Assembly (NCBI RefSeq): GCF_003947415.1
Contig: NZ_QHKL01000010.1
Span: 124,001 to 188,000, forward strand
From: Amycolatopsis sp. WAC 01376
GTDB lineage: Bacteria > Actinomycetota > Actinomycetes > Mycobacteriales > Pseudonocardiaceae
Length of the DNA stretch: 64,000 bases
Direction: 5' to 3'
Shown here: in pieces, positions 51,702-60,862 of the stretch
Layout: the number at the start of each line of letters is the position of its first letter
How positions within the stretch are numbered: position 1 is the first letter of the stretch
Notes under the pieces: model-generated
Database searches by the model: none
Told to the model about the DNA's origin: nothing
Seen by the model: the letters and a program-made list of their open reading frames with translations, nothing else
Translations under genes and position numbers: made by a program

Positions 51702-53327
51702 ATGACCGAAGCTCACGTCCGGCGGTTGCTCGAGGTCTACGGCGACGAGCGGGCGAGCGCCGCCGCCCTGCTGTGCGACCGGCATCCGGCGGAGGCGGTC
51801 GCGTTCACCGTGGTCGAACCGGATCTGGCGGCCCACGATCTCACCTACGGCGAGCTGCGCGAGCGGTCGGAACGGTTCGCTGGGGCACTGCGCGACCTCG
51901 GTGTCGGGCCTGGGGACCGCGTCGCGACCCTGATGGGCAAGTCGGCGGAACTGGTCGTGGCGCTGCTCGCGATCTGGCGGCTGGGCGCGGTGCACGTTCC
52001 GCTGTTCACCGCTTTCGCGCCGCCCGCGATCGCGCTGCGCATCACCGGCAACGGCACGAAGGTCGTCATCGCCGACTCCGGTCAGCGCTCGAAACTGACG
52101 CCGTCCTCGGATCTGCCCGCCGACCCCGAGCGCCGGATCGTGGTCGTCGGCGCCGGTGACGACGGCGATCTGTCGTTCGATGAGCTGCTGGCCGATGCCG
52201 CCCCGCTGCCGGGCGCCGCGGTGACCGGCGGGGACGGGATCCTGGTCGAGCTGTTCACCTCCGGGACCACGGGAACCCCCAAGGCCGTCCCGATTCCCCT
52301 CCGCGCGCTCGCGGGTTTCCAGGCGTACCAGGACTTCGCGCTCGACGTCCGCGCCGACGACGTCTTCTGGAACGCCGCCGATCCGGGCTGGGCCTACGGT
52401 CTGTACTACGCGATCATGACGCCGATGGCGACCGGCAGGCGGAGCCTGTTGCTGCACGCGGGTTTCTCCGCCGAGCTGACGTGGGCGGTGCTGGCGAAGT
52501 TCGGTGTCACCAACTTCGCCGCCGCGCCGACCGTGTACCGCGCCCTGCGCAACGCGGACGCGCCGGTGCCGGAAGGACTCCGCCTCCGGCACTGCTCGTC
52601 GGCGGGCGAACCGTTGACCCCGGACGTCCTGGAGTGGGCGTCGTCGAAGCTGGGCGTCGGCGTCCATGACCACTATGGACAGACGGAACTCGGCATGGTG
52701 GTGGGCAACGCCTGGCATCCGGACCTGCGCGCCGAGGTCCGGCCGGGCTCGATGGGCCGGGTCCTGCCAGGTTTCGCCGTGGAGGTGCTCCGCGAGGACG
52801 CCGACGTGATCGCGGAGCCGGGGGAGCGCGGCCGTGTCGCCCTGGACCTTCCCGCGAGCCCGCTCCTGTGGTTCCGGGGCTACCGTGACGCACCCGAGCG
52901 CACCGCCGCCCGGTTCAGCCCCGATGGTCGCTGGTACTACACCGGCGACGTCGCCGCCAAGGACGCCGACGGGTACCTGACCTTCGCCTCGCGGGACGAC
53001 GACGTCATCCTGATGGCGGGCTACCGGATCGGCCCGTTCGACGTGGAAAGCGTGCTGCAGCAGCATTCCGCCGTGGCCGAGTCCGCCGTCGTCGGCGTCC
53101 CGGACGCGCTGCGGGGCGAGGTGATCGTCGCGTACGTGGTGGTCCGGGACGGTGCCTCCGCCGACACCGCGCTGGCGACCGAGCTACAGCAACTGGTGAA
53201 GACCAGGTTCGCCGCCCACGCCTATCCGCGTGAAGTGCACTTCGTCCCGGAGCTGCCCAAGACGCCCAGCGGGAAGATCCAGCGGTTCCTCTTGCGGAAA
53301 CGGCACTCAGGCGCGGAACGCGTCTGA
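51702..53327 (+). CDS. AMP-forming acyl-CoA synthetase
   Basis: A 541-residue ANL-family ligase. The P-loop is LFTSGTTGTPKAVPI, the A5 region DHYGQTELGMVVGN, and the A8 hinge YTGDVAAKDADGYLTF with ASRDDDVI. The catalytic lysine is in PKTPSGKIQRFLLRK. It activates a carboxylic acid as AMP ester, then transfers it to CoA. The core pattern FNAADPGWAYG-like (here WNAADPGWAYGLYYA) is seen in acetyl- and medium-chain acyl-CoA synthetases. GGGAGA precedes the ATG. It is divergent from a GAF-LuxR regulator and convergent with a second ligase. The substrate is unknown. Confidence 0.88.
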   Translation: MTEAHVRRLLEVYGDERASAAALLCDRHPAEAVAFTVVEPDLAAHDLTYGELRERSERFAGALRDLGVGPGDRVATLMGKSAELVVALLAIWRLGAVHVPLFTAFAPPAIALRITGNGTKVVIADSGQRSKLTPSSDLPADPERRIVVVGAGDDGDLSFDELLADAAPLPGAAVTGGDGILVELFTSGTTGTPKAVPIPLRALAGFQAYQDFALDVRADDVFWNAADPGWAYGLYYAIMTPMATGRRSLLLHAGFSAELTWAVLAKFGVTNFAAAPTVYRALRNADAPVPEGLRLRHCSSAGEPLTPDVLEWASSKLGVGVHDHYGQTELGMVVGNAWHPDLRAEVRPGSMGRVLPGFAVEVLREDADVIAEPGERGRVALDLPASPLLWFRGYRDAPERTAARFSPDGRWYYTGDVAAKDADGYLTFASRDDDVILMAGYRIGPFDVESVLQQHSAVAESAVVGVPDALRGEVIVAYVVVRDGASADTALATELQQLVKTRFAAHAYPREVHFVPELPKTPSGKIQRFLLRKRHSGAERV

Positions 53328-53346
53328 GTGCCGTCCACAAAGGACG

Positions 53347-55416
53347 TTACTGGTCGATCGGCCAGGTCTCGTCTCGCAGCAGCCGCTTGAGCACCTTCCC
53401 GGTCGCGTTCCGGGGCAGCTCCTCCACGAAGTACACGTCCCGAGGCACGGCGAAGCGCGCCAGCCGGTGGTGGATGTACGCGCGGACGTCGTCCGCGCTC
53501 ATCCGGGCGCCGCGTTTCGGGACGATGTACGCCGCGAACCGTTGCCCGAACTCGCGATCCGGCACGCCGATCACGGCCGCTTCGTGGACGCCGGGCAGCG
53601 CGACTATCGCCTCCTCGACCGGGCGAGGCGACACGTTCTCGCCGCCGGACACGATCATCTCGTCCGCCCGGCCGGTGACGAAAAGGCGGCCGGAGGCGTC
53701 CTGGTAGCCGACGTCGCCGGTCGCCATCAGTTCTTCCGCGCGCGGCACGCTGGCGCCGTCGGTGTAGCCCTCGAAGAGCATGTCGTTGCCGACGAAGATC
53801 TGTCCCTCCCAGCCCGGCGGGACACGGTTGTGGTCGTCGTCGAGGATGGCGACGCGGGTACCGGGCGGGCAGCGGCCCGCGGTGGTCGGCGCGGCGCGGA
53901 GGTCTTCGGGCGTGGCGATACTGGCCCACGAAACCTCTGTGGAGCCGTAGAAGTTGTAGAGCACGTCGCCGAAGGTGTCCATGAACTCGGTGACGATCGT
54001 GCCCGGCAGCGCGGATCCGCTGCTGGCCACGATCCGCAGCGACGAGAGGTCGTAGCGGCTGCGGACCCGTTCGGGCAGGTCGAGGATGCGCTGCAACATG
54101 ATGGGGACGGCGAACAGCACACCGCAGCGATGTTCGGCGATGGTCCTCAGTATCTCTTCGGCGTCGAACCGGCGGATCAGCGAAAGCGAAGCGCGGACGG
54201 CCATCCCGATCTGCATCCCGGCGAGCCCCCAGCTGTGGAACAGCGGCGCGGCCACCACGAAGCGGTCTCCGGAGTGGAGCGGGATCCGGTCCAGCATGGC
54301 GGCCGAGGTCGCGAGTCCTTTGGGCGTCGGACGGCGTGCGCCTTTGGGGGTTCCCGAGGTGCCCGACGTGAGGACGACCAGCCTGCCGATCCGGTCCACC
54401 GGTTTGAGTTTGGTGGCGGGCACCCCGGCGATCAGCTGGTCGATCGTCGGATAACCGTTCTCGGTTTCCGGCCAGGTGGACAGCCGCAGGAAATCGCCGG
54501 GGATGTCGGCGATGATCCGCGAGAACTCGTCGTCGGCGAGGACCGCGACCGGTTCGTGCAGCCCGATGACGTCCGCGACCGCGCCGGCGGAAAGGCCGGT
54601 GTTGAGCAGGATCGCGTCGGCGCCGAGTTTGCTGCACGCGATCAGCGACTCGACCATCGCGGCGTGGTTGCGGCACAGCAAGGCGATCCGGTCGCGGGAG
54701 CGGACCCCGCGCGCGGCCAGCGCGTTCGCGAGCTGGTTGCTGCGGTCGGCCGTCTGTTTGAACGTCCGGACGTTGCGTTCGTCGTGCAGCGCGACTTCCT
54801 CGGGTACCCGGGCGGCGTTGGCGGTGTAGCCGCCGGCGACGGTGGCGCCCCACTGCGACAGCGAGGTGAGCTGCCGGGCGATCTTGTCCGGCCGCGCGGC
54901 CGCGAGCACCCCGGCCTTGATCAGCGTGCTGGCCGTGTGCAGCGTGGTGGCCTTGGTGTGCGCCGGTTCCTCTTGGGGTGACGCCGCCCGGCCGGAAAGG
55001 TGCAGATCGATCCGCCGGGTCAGCGCGCGGACGGTGCGCTTGAACGACGCGGCGGACACCAGATGCGAATGCGGCGCCGGAAGCATCAGCTGCGCGCTGA
55101 GTTCGGTGCCGCCTTCGGGAGTCTGCCTCAGCTCGACCGAGACCCAGTTGCCGTCGTTCTCGACGCCGCACCAGACGACGTGCTCGCCCGGCCGCCAGAC
55201 CCTGGCCTCGATGTCACCGACGACGAGCGTGCCCTGCCGTGGTTCCAGCCGGACGAGGCATTTCGGGCCGCGTCCGCGTTCGGCGGGCCGCTGGATCTCG
55301 CACCAGCTGATCTCCGCGACGAACCTCGAGTAGGACTCGGGATCGCCGATCACTTCCCAAACCTGGCCGGGGGAATGCCCGAGAATCGAGCTCGCCTGGA
55401 CCACATCGTCTCGCAT
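53347..55416 (-). CDS. SRPBCC domain fused to AMP-forming acyl-CoA ligase
   Basis: A 689-residue fusion. Residues 1-145 look like a polyketide cyclase/START-type SRPBCC domain (SSILGHSPGQVWEVIGDPES, SRFVAEISWCE, and a C-terminal helix). After a linker of about 50 residues comes a full FadD-type ligase: LTSGTSGTPKGARR, NFYGSTEVSWASIA, MATGDVGYQDASGRLFVTGR and catalytic lysine in LPRNATGKVLKRLL. SRPBCC domains bind hydrophobic ligands, so this half may present the acid to the ligase. GAGGCG lies before the ATG at 55416. It ends 19 bases from the other acyl-CoA synthetase. The natural substrate is unknown. Confidence 0.88.
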   Translation of the reverse strand: MRDDVVQASSILGHSPGQVWEVIGDPESYSRFVAEISWCEIQRPAERGRGPKCLVRLEPRQGTLVVGDIEARVWRPGEHVVWCGVENDGNWVSVELRQTPEGGTELSAQLMLPAPHSHLVSAASFKRTVRALTRRIDLHLSGRAASPQEEPAHTKATTLHTASTLIKAGVLAAARPDKIARQLTSLSQWGATVAGGYTANAARVPEEVALHDERNVRTFKQTADRSNQLANALAARGVRSRDRIALLCRNHAAMVESLIACSKLGADAILLNTGLSAGAVADVIGLHEPVAVLADDEFSRIIADIPGDFLRLSTWPETENGYPTIDQLIAGVPATKLKPVDRIGRLVVLTSGTSGTPKGARRPTPKGLATSAAMLDRIPLHSGDRFVVAAPLFHSWGLAGMQIGMAVRASLSLIRRFDAEEILRTIAEHRCGVLFAVPIMLQRILDLPERVRSRYDLSSLRIVASSGSALPGTIVTEFMDTFGDVLYNFYGSTEVSWASIATPEDLRAAPTTAGRCPPGTRVAILDDDHNRVPPGWEGQIFVGNDMLFEGYTDGASVPRAEELMATGDVGYQDASGRLFVTGRADEMIVSGGENVSPRPVEEAIVALPGVHEAAVIGVPDREFGQRFAAYIVPKRGARMSADDVRAYIHHRLARFAVPRDVYFVEELPRNATGKVLKRLLRDETWPIDQ

Positions 55417-55670
55417 GCGATTCGCCTCACCACGCGCGTTCGGGTGTTGACCGGGCCGCTGCCGGCGCCTCCTTCGTCTTCAAGTTCGGCGAACCTACCA
55501 GCAATCGGCCGAACGCAATACTCCGAACGACCGCGGATTCCCGTCCGGCCAAGGGAGCCACCTCGCAAAGGGTATGTGCCGCGGCGGTGTGAAGCCGTCC
55601 GCCGTCGGTGTTGATCGCGACGTCCGATTCACGCCAGCCTCCGGCGCGCGAGGCGGCGAAGCTGACGAAC

Positions 55671-56411
55671 GTGACAGTTACTACCTCGGCGGCCGAGGCC
55701 GCGCACACCCGTATCGAGCCCGGAATCCTCTACTTCGGCACCCCGGTGGTGCTTCTCTCGACGGTCGACCAGGCGGGTGCCCCGAACCTGGCTCCGATGT
55801 CGTCGGCGTTCTGGCTCGGGTGGCGGGGCATGCTCGGACTCGGCGCGAAATCCAAGACGGCGCAGAATCTCATGCGCAACCGTGAATGTGTTCTGAATCT
55901 CCCTTCCGACGCGCTGGCGGCCGCCGTCGACAGGTTGGCGCTGACCACCGGCTCGGATCCCGTCCCGGCCCGCAAGCGCGAGCGCGGATACCGGTACGAA
56001 GCGGACAAGTTCGGCCGCGCCGGGCTCACCCCGGTCGCCTCGGAGACGGTCCGGCCGCCGCGCGTCGCGGAATGCCCGGTGACGATGGAGGCCGTCGTCG
56101 AGGCCGTCCATCCTCTCGCCGAGGGCGACCCGAAACAACGCGGCGGCGTCCTCGTGTTCGAGGTCCGCGTGCAGCGCGTCCACGTCCACGACGACGTGCG
56201 GATGCCGGGCACCGAAGACCGGATCGACCCCGACCGCTGGCGGCCGCTGATCATGAGCTTCCAGAAGCTCTACGGACTCGGTCCGCAGGTTCACCCGTCG
56301 ACGCTCGCCGAAATCCCCGAGCGGCTCTACCGGGGGCCCGACATCGAACGGTCGCGGGATCAGTCGTCGCGGGCGAACGAGAACCGGTTCACCAACGGCA
56401 ACCAGCGCTGA
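55671..56411 (+). CDS. Flavin reductase-like split-barrel protein
   Basis: A 246-residue protein if GTG at 55671 is used; an earlier in-frame GTG at 55608 is possible. It shows TPVVLLSTVDQAGAPNLAPM, SAFWLGWRGMLGLGAKSKTA and NLMRNRECVLNLPSD, typical of flavin-reductase-like FMN-binding proteins. It would use FMN to handle an unknown substrate or to reduce flavin for a partner. It is divergent from the SRPBCC-ligase gene. Its last 17 codons overlap the convergent SEFIR-KAP gene by 52 bases, an unusually long coding overlap. Confidence 0.8.
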   Translation: MTVTTSAAEAAHTRIEPGILYFGTPVVLLSTVDQAGAPNLAPMSSAFWLGWRGMLGLGAKSKTAQNLMRNRECVLNLPSDALAAAVDRLALTTGSDPVPARKRERGYRYEADKFGRAGLTPVASETVRPPRVAECPVTMEAVVEAVHPLAEGDPKQRGGVLVFEVRVQRVHVHDDVRMPGTEDRIDPDRWRPLIMSFQKLYGLGPQVHPSTLAEIPERLYRGPDIERSRDQSSRANENRFTNGNQR

Positions 56412-58777
56412 TAGGACACGGCCAGGTCCGGCCACGAACCGCCGCCAAGGCCGCGTTCGAGCTTCGGCCGCAGTTCGTGGTCGTTCATGGACCGCACGAT
56501 TTCGAGGGCGCTGTCTTCGGGACCCGTTCCGTCGAGGTTCGCGAACCACGAGACGGCCTCCGGATGCCCGACGTGGATCGCGAGCAGGACCAGCACCGCG
56601 CGGAACGGTGCCTCGCGGTCGCCCTCGGAGAGGAACTCCGCCAGGTCCTCTCCGGCGAACCGTGCCCGCAGCAGGCGGTACAGGTTCAGTAGCCGTTTCG
56701 CGGCGCGCGGGGACCGGACGAGCGGCGCCAACGTCGGCAGGAAGTCCAGTTCCGCCGTCGAGATCACCAGTCGAGGAGGGCGTAGATCTATTGTGGACTG
56801 TTCGGATGACGGTCGCGGTGCTTCCGCGCGAGGAGGGGAATCGGCGGCGACCGGAGAGCGATCACCGGTGGCCTGATCCGGTTCGGCGGGCGTGGGCGAC
56901 GGCGAGACATCCTGGACCTCGGTGTCGGCGAGCCCGCGCACGAGCCCCGCGAACGCTGGGTCGTCCATGGGGGACAACGTGAACGGCACTTGGAAGATCT
57001 TCTCGAGGTAGTTCTCGGCGAAGGTTTCCGGATCGTCGCCGAGCATCTCCTCGTAATGCTGCTCGACGGCCTTCTTGAGCCAGCGGGAGTCGACACCGAC
57101 CACGACGACGAACACCGGCAGCGCCAGCAGGAGATGAATGGCTTCGAGGACCTGGACGACGACCTTGGGCGGGCAGCGGTCGAGGTCGTCGATGTAGAGC
57201 ACGGTCCGTTCGATCTTGCCGGAACCGTGGGGCACCTCGGCGAGCATGGTCGCGAAGGTCTCGAGATCCTTGCGCAGCAACGAAACCACGCCAAGGTGTT
57301 CGACGTAGTCCGAGACCCGGGACTCGGCGAACGACACCAGGTCCAGCCCGGGCGCGAGTTCGGTGACGGCCTTTTCGAGCCTATCGGACTCGGCGTCCAG
57401 TTCCGCCAGCCGCCGCTCGGTCTCCTCGTCCTCTTCGGACGGGCCGCCGAGTTTGCCGAGCGCCTGGTGGATCCGGTCCGCGCTCGCACGCATCCGCAGG
57501 ACGACGGTCAGCGCGGAACTCACCACCGTGAGCCCGCCGAGCACGCCGGACACCTGCGACCGGCCGACGAGCAACGTGACCACCAGGACCGTCACCAAAC
57601 CGCCGATGAGGACCAGCAGCGGCACCGGATCCTGCCGCAGCCGTCGCCAGAATTCGGCGACGTCCGACCGCAGTCCGCCGGTTTCCTGCGCCAGCCGTTC
57701 GAGATCCTCGGCGGTCGGCTGGTCGACGCCGATCCTGGACGCGATCCACGCCTTGTCCGCCTCGGTGAGGCTGTCGAACACCGCGCGGACGTACTCGCGC
57801 GGTTTCCGTCGCCTTCGCTTCGCTTGTTTCTGCTGGGCCGTCAAGGTTCTGCGTTCGAGCCGGACGGCGCTGAGCCTGCCGAGAAGCGTCTTCTCGGTCT
57901 TGCGGCGTTCCGCGAGCAGATCGGCCTGGCGTTGCAGATCGTTCTCGGCGCCACTCGCGGCGAGGTTGTCGAAGATGTGCGTGGCGAGACTGGCCAGGAG
58001 GTTCGCCTCGCTGTAGTGCCAAGCGTTGAAGCTGATCTGACGGACACTCGAACAGTAGGACGACACGGACTTCCCGTGCGTCCCGGCCTCGGTTTCCGCC
58101 GTCCGCGCGGAATCGGCGAGCTCGCGGACGCGCGATTGCATCTGGCGCATGAAGAAGCTCTTGCCCGAACCCCAGCTGCCGAACAGGCCGATCGACAGGG
58201 GAGGGGTGATCATCCGGGAGACCACCAGGTCGGCGAGCATGCGAACGTCGGTGCCGATGCCGAGGCGGTCGACGCCGTCGTCGGTGTCGGGCCGGTAGTC
58301 GGCGACGTGGGCGGCGAAAGGATCTAGTTCATTGTAGATCGCGGCAAGGAGCCCTGAAGCTCCACTGCGAGTGAAGTTAGTTACGCGGTACAAAGGGACC
58401 TGTCGCGCGAGAAAAGGCGGAAGTTCTGTGGGAGGCCCCAGCGGCAGCTGGACTGCCAACAATCGCTGGGGGTCCACCCTCAGGACAACTGCGGCTTCTG
58501 GTTGAAGTGAACTCAACCTGGAGCTGCTGTATTGAGTGCTCTCGATTGCAGCCTTATAGGCTGGCGAAGAGACGATTATGATGAGGTCTGCCTTGGCCAT
58601 CTCGTCGTCTAGCCATGTCGACCAGTCGATTCGCTGGTCACGATCCTGTGGCTCTAGGCGGACGTCTAGGCCAGCTTCGGTCTGTAGGAACGCTGCGAAC
58701 TCACGCACCTTAGCCTTGTGTGTCGGCGACTCATCTGCGTAGCTGATGAAGATGCGACGCACCCTGGCGCTGTCCAA
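56360..58777 (-). CDS. SEFIR-domain KAP P-loop NTPase (candidate defence protein)
   Basis: An 805-residue protein. Residues 1-155 look like a SEFIR (TIR-related) domain: VRRIFISYADESPTHKAKVR, DWSTWLDDEMAKADLIIIVS. A KAP-family NTPase follows, with Walker A GLFGSWGSGKSFF (Lys206) and Walker B TVLYIDDLDRCPPK (about 526-538). Two membrane helices are inserted between them (about 385-405 and 412-428), the KAP hallmark. The TTG start at 58777 has GGGAGGGG eight bases upstream. SEFIR/TIR effectors on NTPases occur in antiphage systems; KAP proteins are also membrane-linked. The first 155 codons are clearly lower in GC than the rest. No partner gene is adjacent on the same strand. Confidence 0.85.
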   Translation of the reverse strand: MDSARVRRIFISYADESPTHKAKVREFAAFLQTEAGLDVRLEPQDRDQRIDWSTWLDDEMAKADLIIIVSSPAYKAAIESTQYSSSRLSSLQPEAAVVLRVDPQRLLAVQLPLGPPTELPPFLARQVPLYRVTNFTRSGASGLLAAIYNELDPFAAHVADYRPDTDDGVDRLGIGTDVRMLADLVVSRMITPPLSIGLFGSWGSGKSFFMRQMQSRVRELADSARTAETEAGTHGKSVSSYCSSVRQISFNAWHYSEANLLASLATHIFDNLAASGAENDLQRQADLLAERRKTEKTLLGRLSAVRLERRTLTAQQKQAKRRRRKPREYVRAVFDSLTEADKAWIASRIGVDQPTAEDLERLAQETGGLRSDVAEFWRRLRQDPVPLLVLIGGLVTVLVVTLLVGRSQVSGVLGGLTVVSSALTVVLRMRASADRIHQALGKLGGPSEEDEETERRLAELDAESDRLEKAVTELAPGLDLVSFAESRVSDYVEHLGVVSLLRKDLETFATMLAEVPHGSGKIERTVLYIDDLDRCPPKVVVQVLEAIHLLLALPVFVVVVGVDSRWLKKAVEQHYEEMLGDDPETFAENYLEKIFQVPFTLSPMDDPAFAGLVRGLADTEVQDVSPSPTPAEPDQATGDRSPVAADSPPRAEAPRPSSEQSTIDLRPPRLVISTAELDFLPTLAPLVRSPRAAKRLLNLYRLLRARFAGEDLAEFLSEGDREAPFRAVLVLLAIHVGHPEAVSWFANLDGTGPEDSALEIVRSMNDHELRPKLERGLGGGSWPDLAVSYQRWLPLVNRFSFARDD

Positions 58778-58885
58778 TTCGCGGTCCCCTCCCAAGGCCG
58801 AACGGGAGGGCAGTCTAGAGGGCGGCCGCTCAGCTGTGGGTGAAACCCCGCCTCCGCTCGGTCACCGATCGCTACCTTCGATCTC

Positions 58886-60136
58886 ATGACTGGGGAACGG
58901 CTCGACGGCAGGTACGCGAAGCTCTGGGCGGCGAGCACGACGTCGGCGTTGGGCAGCGGCCTCGCGACGGTGGCGGCGCCGTTGCTGATCGCCTCCCGCA
59001 CCAGCGAACCGCTCGTCGTCTCGGGCGGGTTCGCGATGGCGTGGTTACCTTGGCTGCTTTTCTCCCTGCCGGGCGGGGTGCTGGTCGACCGGGTGGACCG
59101 GCGAAAACTGATGATCACCCTCGACTGGATCCGTGTTCCCGCGGTCGCGCTGCTCGCGGTCGCGATCACGACCGGCAACGTGAGCATCGCCTTGCTGTAC
59201 GCCGTTCTCTTCGTGATCAACGCGGGCGAGGTCGTGTTCCGGACGGCGAGCGGGGCGATGCTGCCCTCGATCGTCCCGAAAGCGTTGCTGGAGCGGGCGA
59301 ACGGGCGGCTCTACGCCGGGACGACCTTGACCCACGGCATGCTTTCCGGTCCGCTGAGCGGATTCCTGTTCGGTGCCGCGGCGAGCATCCCGTTCTACGT
59401 CAACGCCGGCACGTACGCGGTCAGCGCCCTGCTGCTGGGCCTGATCGCGGGCGCCTACCGGCCGCGGCCCGGTGACGACACCGGCGAGCCGGTCGCGCGC
59501 CGGTCGATGCGATCGGAGGTGGCCGAGGGGTTCCGCTGGCTCGCCGGTCAGCGTCTGCTGCGGACCATGATCGGCTTGATCGGGATGCTGAACCTGACGC
59601 TCGTCGCGGCCACCTCGGTGCTGGTTCTGCTCGCGAAGGAGCGGCTCCAGCTGGGCTCCGTCGGCTACGGCCTGCTCTTCACCTGCATCGCGGTGGGCGG
59701 GCTACTCGGCTCGATCGCCGGGGACCGGCTGATCGCGTGGTGCACACCGACCTGGACGTTGCGGATCGGCCTGCTGATCGAAGCCGGGACCCATCTGGTG
59801 CTCGCGACGAGTACGAGCGCACCGGTCGTCGGGGTGACGTTGTTCCTCTTCGGGGTACACGGCGCCCTGTGGGGAATCGTCGGCAGTTCCCTGCGTCAGC
59901 GGCTCACTCCGCCCGAGATGCTGGGCCGGGTCGGCAGCACGAGCCTGTTCATCATCGCGGGAGGCAACTGCGTCGGCGCGCTGCTCGGCGGCGCGGTGGC
60001 GTCGAAGTTCGGGCTGACGACGCCGTACTGGGCCGGTTTCGTGGTGGCGGTGATCGTTTCCGCGCTCACCTGGCGGGTGTTCGACCGCAAGGTCGTCTCC
60101 GCGGCCTACGCGCAAGAGCCTGCTGTCAGCCGTTGA
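58886..60136 (+). CDS. MFS exporter (MFS_3/enterobactin-exporter-like)
   Basis: A 416-residue membrane protein with about twelve hydrophobic helices. Marks include LWAASTTSALGSGLATVAAP, LLFSLPGGVLVDRVDRRKLM (loop motif A) and LLFTCIAVGGLLGSIAGDRL. This group often exports siderophores or drugs. TACCTT (58873-58878) ends seven bases before the ATG and no ribosome site is visible, so a leaderless message is possible. It is divergent from the SEFIR-KAP gene and overlaps the end of folE by 11 bases tail-to-tail. Confidence 0.83.
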   Translation: MTGERLDGRYAKLWAASTTSALGSGLATVAAPLLIASRTSEPLVVSGGFAMAWLPWLLFSLPGGVLVDRVDRRKLMITLDWIRVPAVALLAVAITTGNVSIALLYAVLFVINAGEVVFRTASGAMLPSIVPKALLERANGRLYAGTTLTHGMLSGPLSGFLFGAAASIPFYVNAGTYAVSALLLGLIAGAYRPRPGDDTGEPVARRSMRSEVAEGFRWLAGQRLLRTMIGLIGMLNLTLVAATSVLVLLAKERLQLGSVGYGLLFTCIAVGGLLGSIAGDRLIAWCTPTWTLRIGLLIEAGTHLVLATSTSAPVVGVTLFLFGVHGALWGIVGSSLRQRLTPPEMLGRVGSTSLFIIAGGNCVGALLGGAVASKFGLTTPYWAGFVVAVIVSALTWRVFDRKVVSAAYAQEPAVSR

Positions 60137-60722
60137 TCCCGGTGAGCGCGAAGAACTCCTGACGCGAACGGGCGTCTTCGCGCAGCGTGCCGAGCAGGGT
60201 GGAGGTGACGGTGCTCGAACCGACGGCCTGCACACCGCGCAGGGTCATGCACGAGTGCTCGGCCTCGATCACCACGCCGACGCCACGTGGCTCGAGTTGC
60301 TCGTCGAGCCAGTCGGCGACCTGCTTCGTGAGCCGTTCCTGAACCTGGGGGCGGCAGGCGAAATGCTCGACGATCCTCGCCAGTTTCGACAGGCCGAGAA
60401 TCCGGTCGCCCGGCAGGTAGCCGACGTGCGCGACCCCGACGAACGGCAGCAGATGGTGCTCGCAGACGGATCGGACCGGAATCCCCCTGGCAAGGACGAG
60501 TTCGTCGTAGTTCTCGTCGTTGGGGAACGTCGTGAGGTCGAACGGCCGCGGGGTGAACAGCTCGGCGTACGCGCGCGCCATCCGGCCCGGGGTGCCGCGG
60601 AGGCTCTCGGAGTCCAGGGAGATACCCAGCGCGGTGAGGAGATCGGCGGCCGCGGCCTCGGCGGCCACCAGGTCCGGCCCCGGCCCGGTTTCGTGGACGA
60701 CGCGCAAGGCGGGAGTGGACAT
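60126..60722 (-). CDS. folE: GTP cyclohydrolase I
   Basis: A 198-residue enzyme. Zinc and active-site motifs are SVCEHHLLPFVGVAHVGYLP (Cys87, His90), GLSKLARIVEHFACRPQVQE and EAEHSCMTLRGVQ with the second zinc Cys. It converts GTP to 7,8-dihydroneopterin triphosphate for folate or pterin synthesis. The usual folP, folB and folK neighbours are absent, so this may be an extra copy for pterin or deazapurine metabolism. It is divergent from a Cys-rich HTH regulator and overlaps the MFS exporter at its 3' end. Confidence 0.93.
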   Translation of the reverse strand: MSTPALRVVHETGPGPDLVAAEAAAADLLTALGISLDSESLRGTPGRMARAYAELFTPRPFDLTTFPNDENYDELVLARGIPVRSVCEHHLLPFVGVAHVGYLPGDRILGLSKLARIVEHFACRPQVQERLTKQVADWLDEQLEPRGVGVVIEAEHSCMTLRGVQAVGSSTVTSTLLGTLREDARSRQEFFALTGING

Positions 60723-60862
60723 TAGGCCTCCTAGGCTGACCGCGATCCCCAGTGTATTTAACCAAGACTTTTGGGTGTTTTTCCACCCGTCGGCTCATCG
60801 TACATGGTAGATCCGCAGTGCAGGATGTTCCGCCGGTTGAGATAGGCGATATCGTGGTGTAC

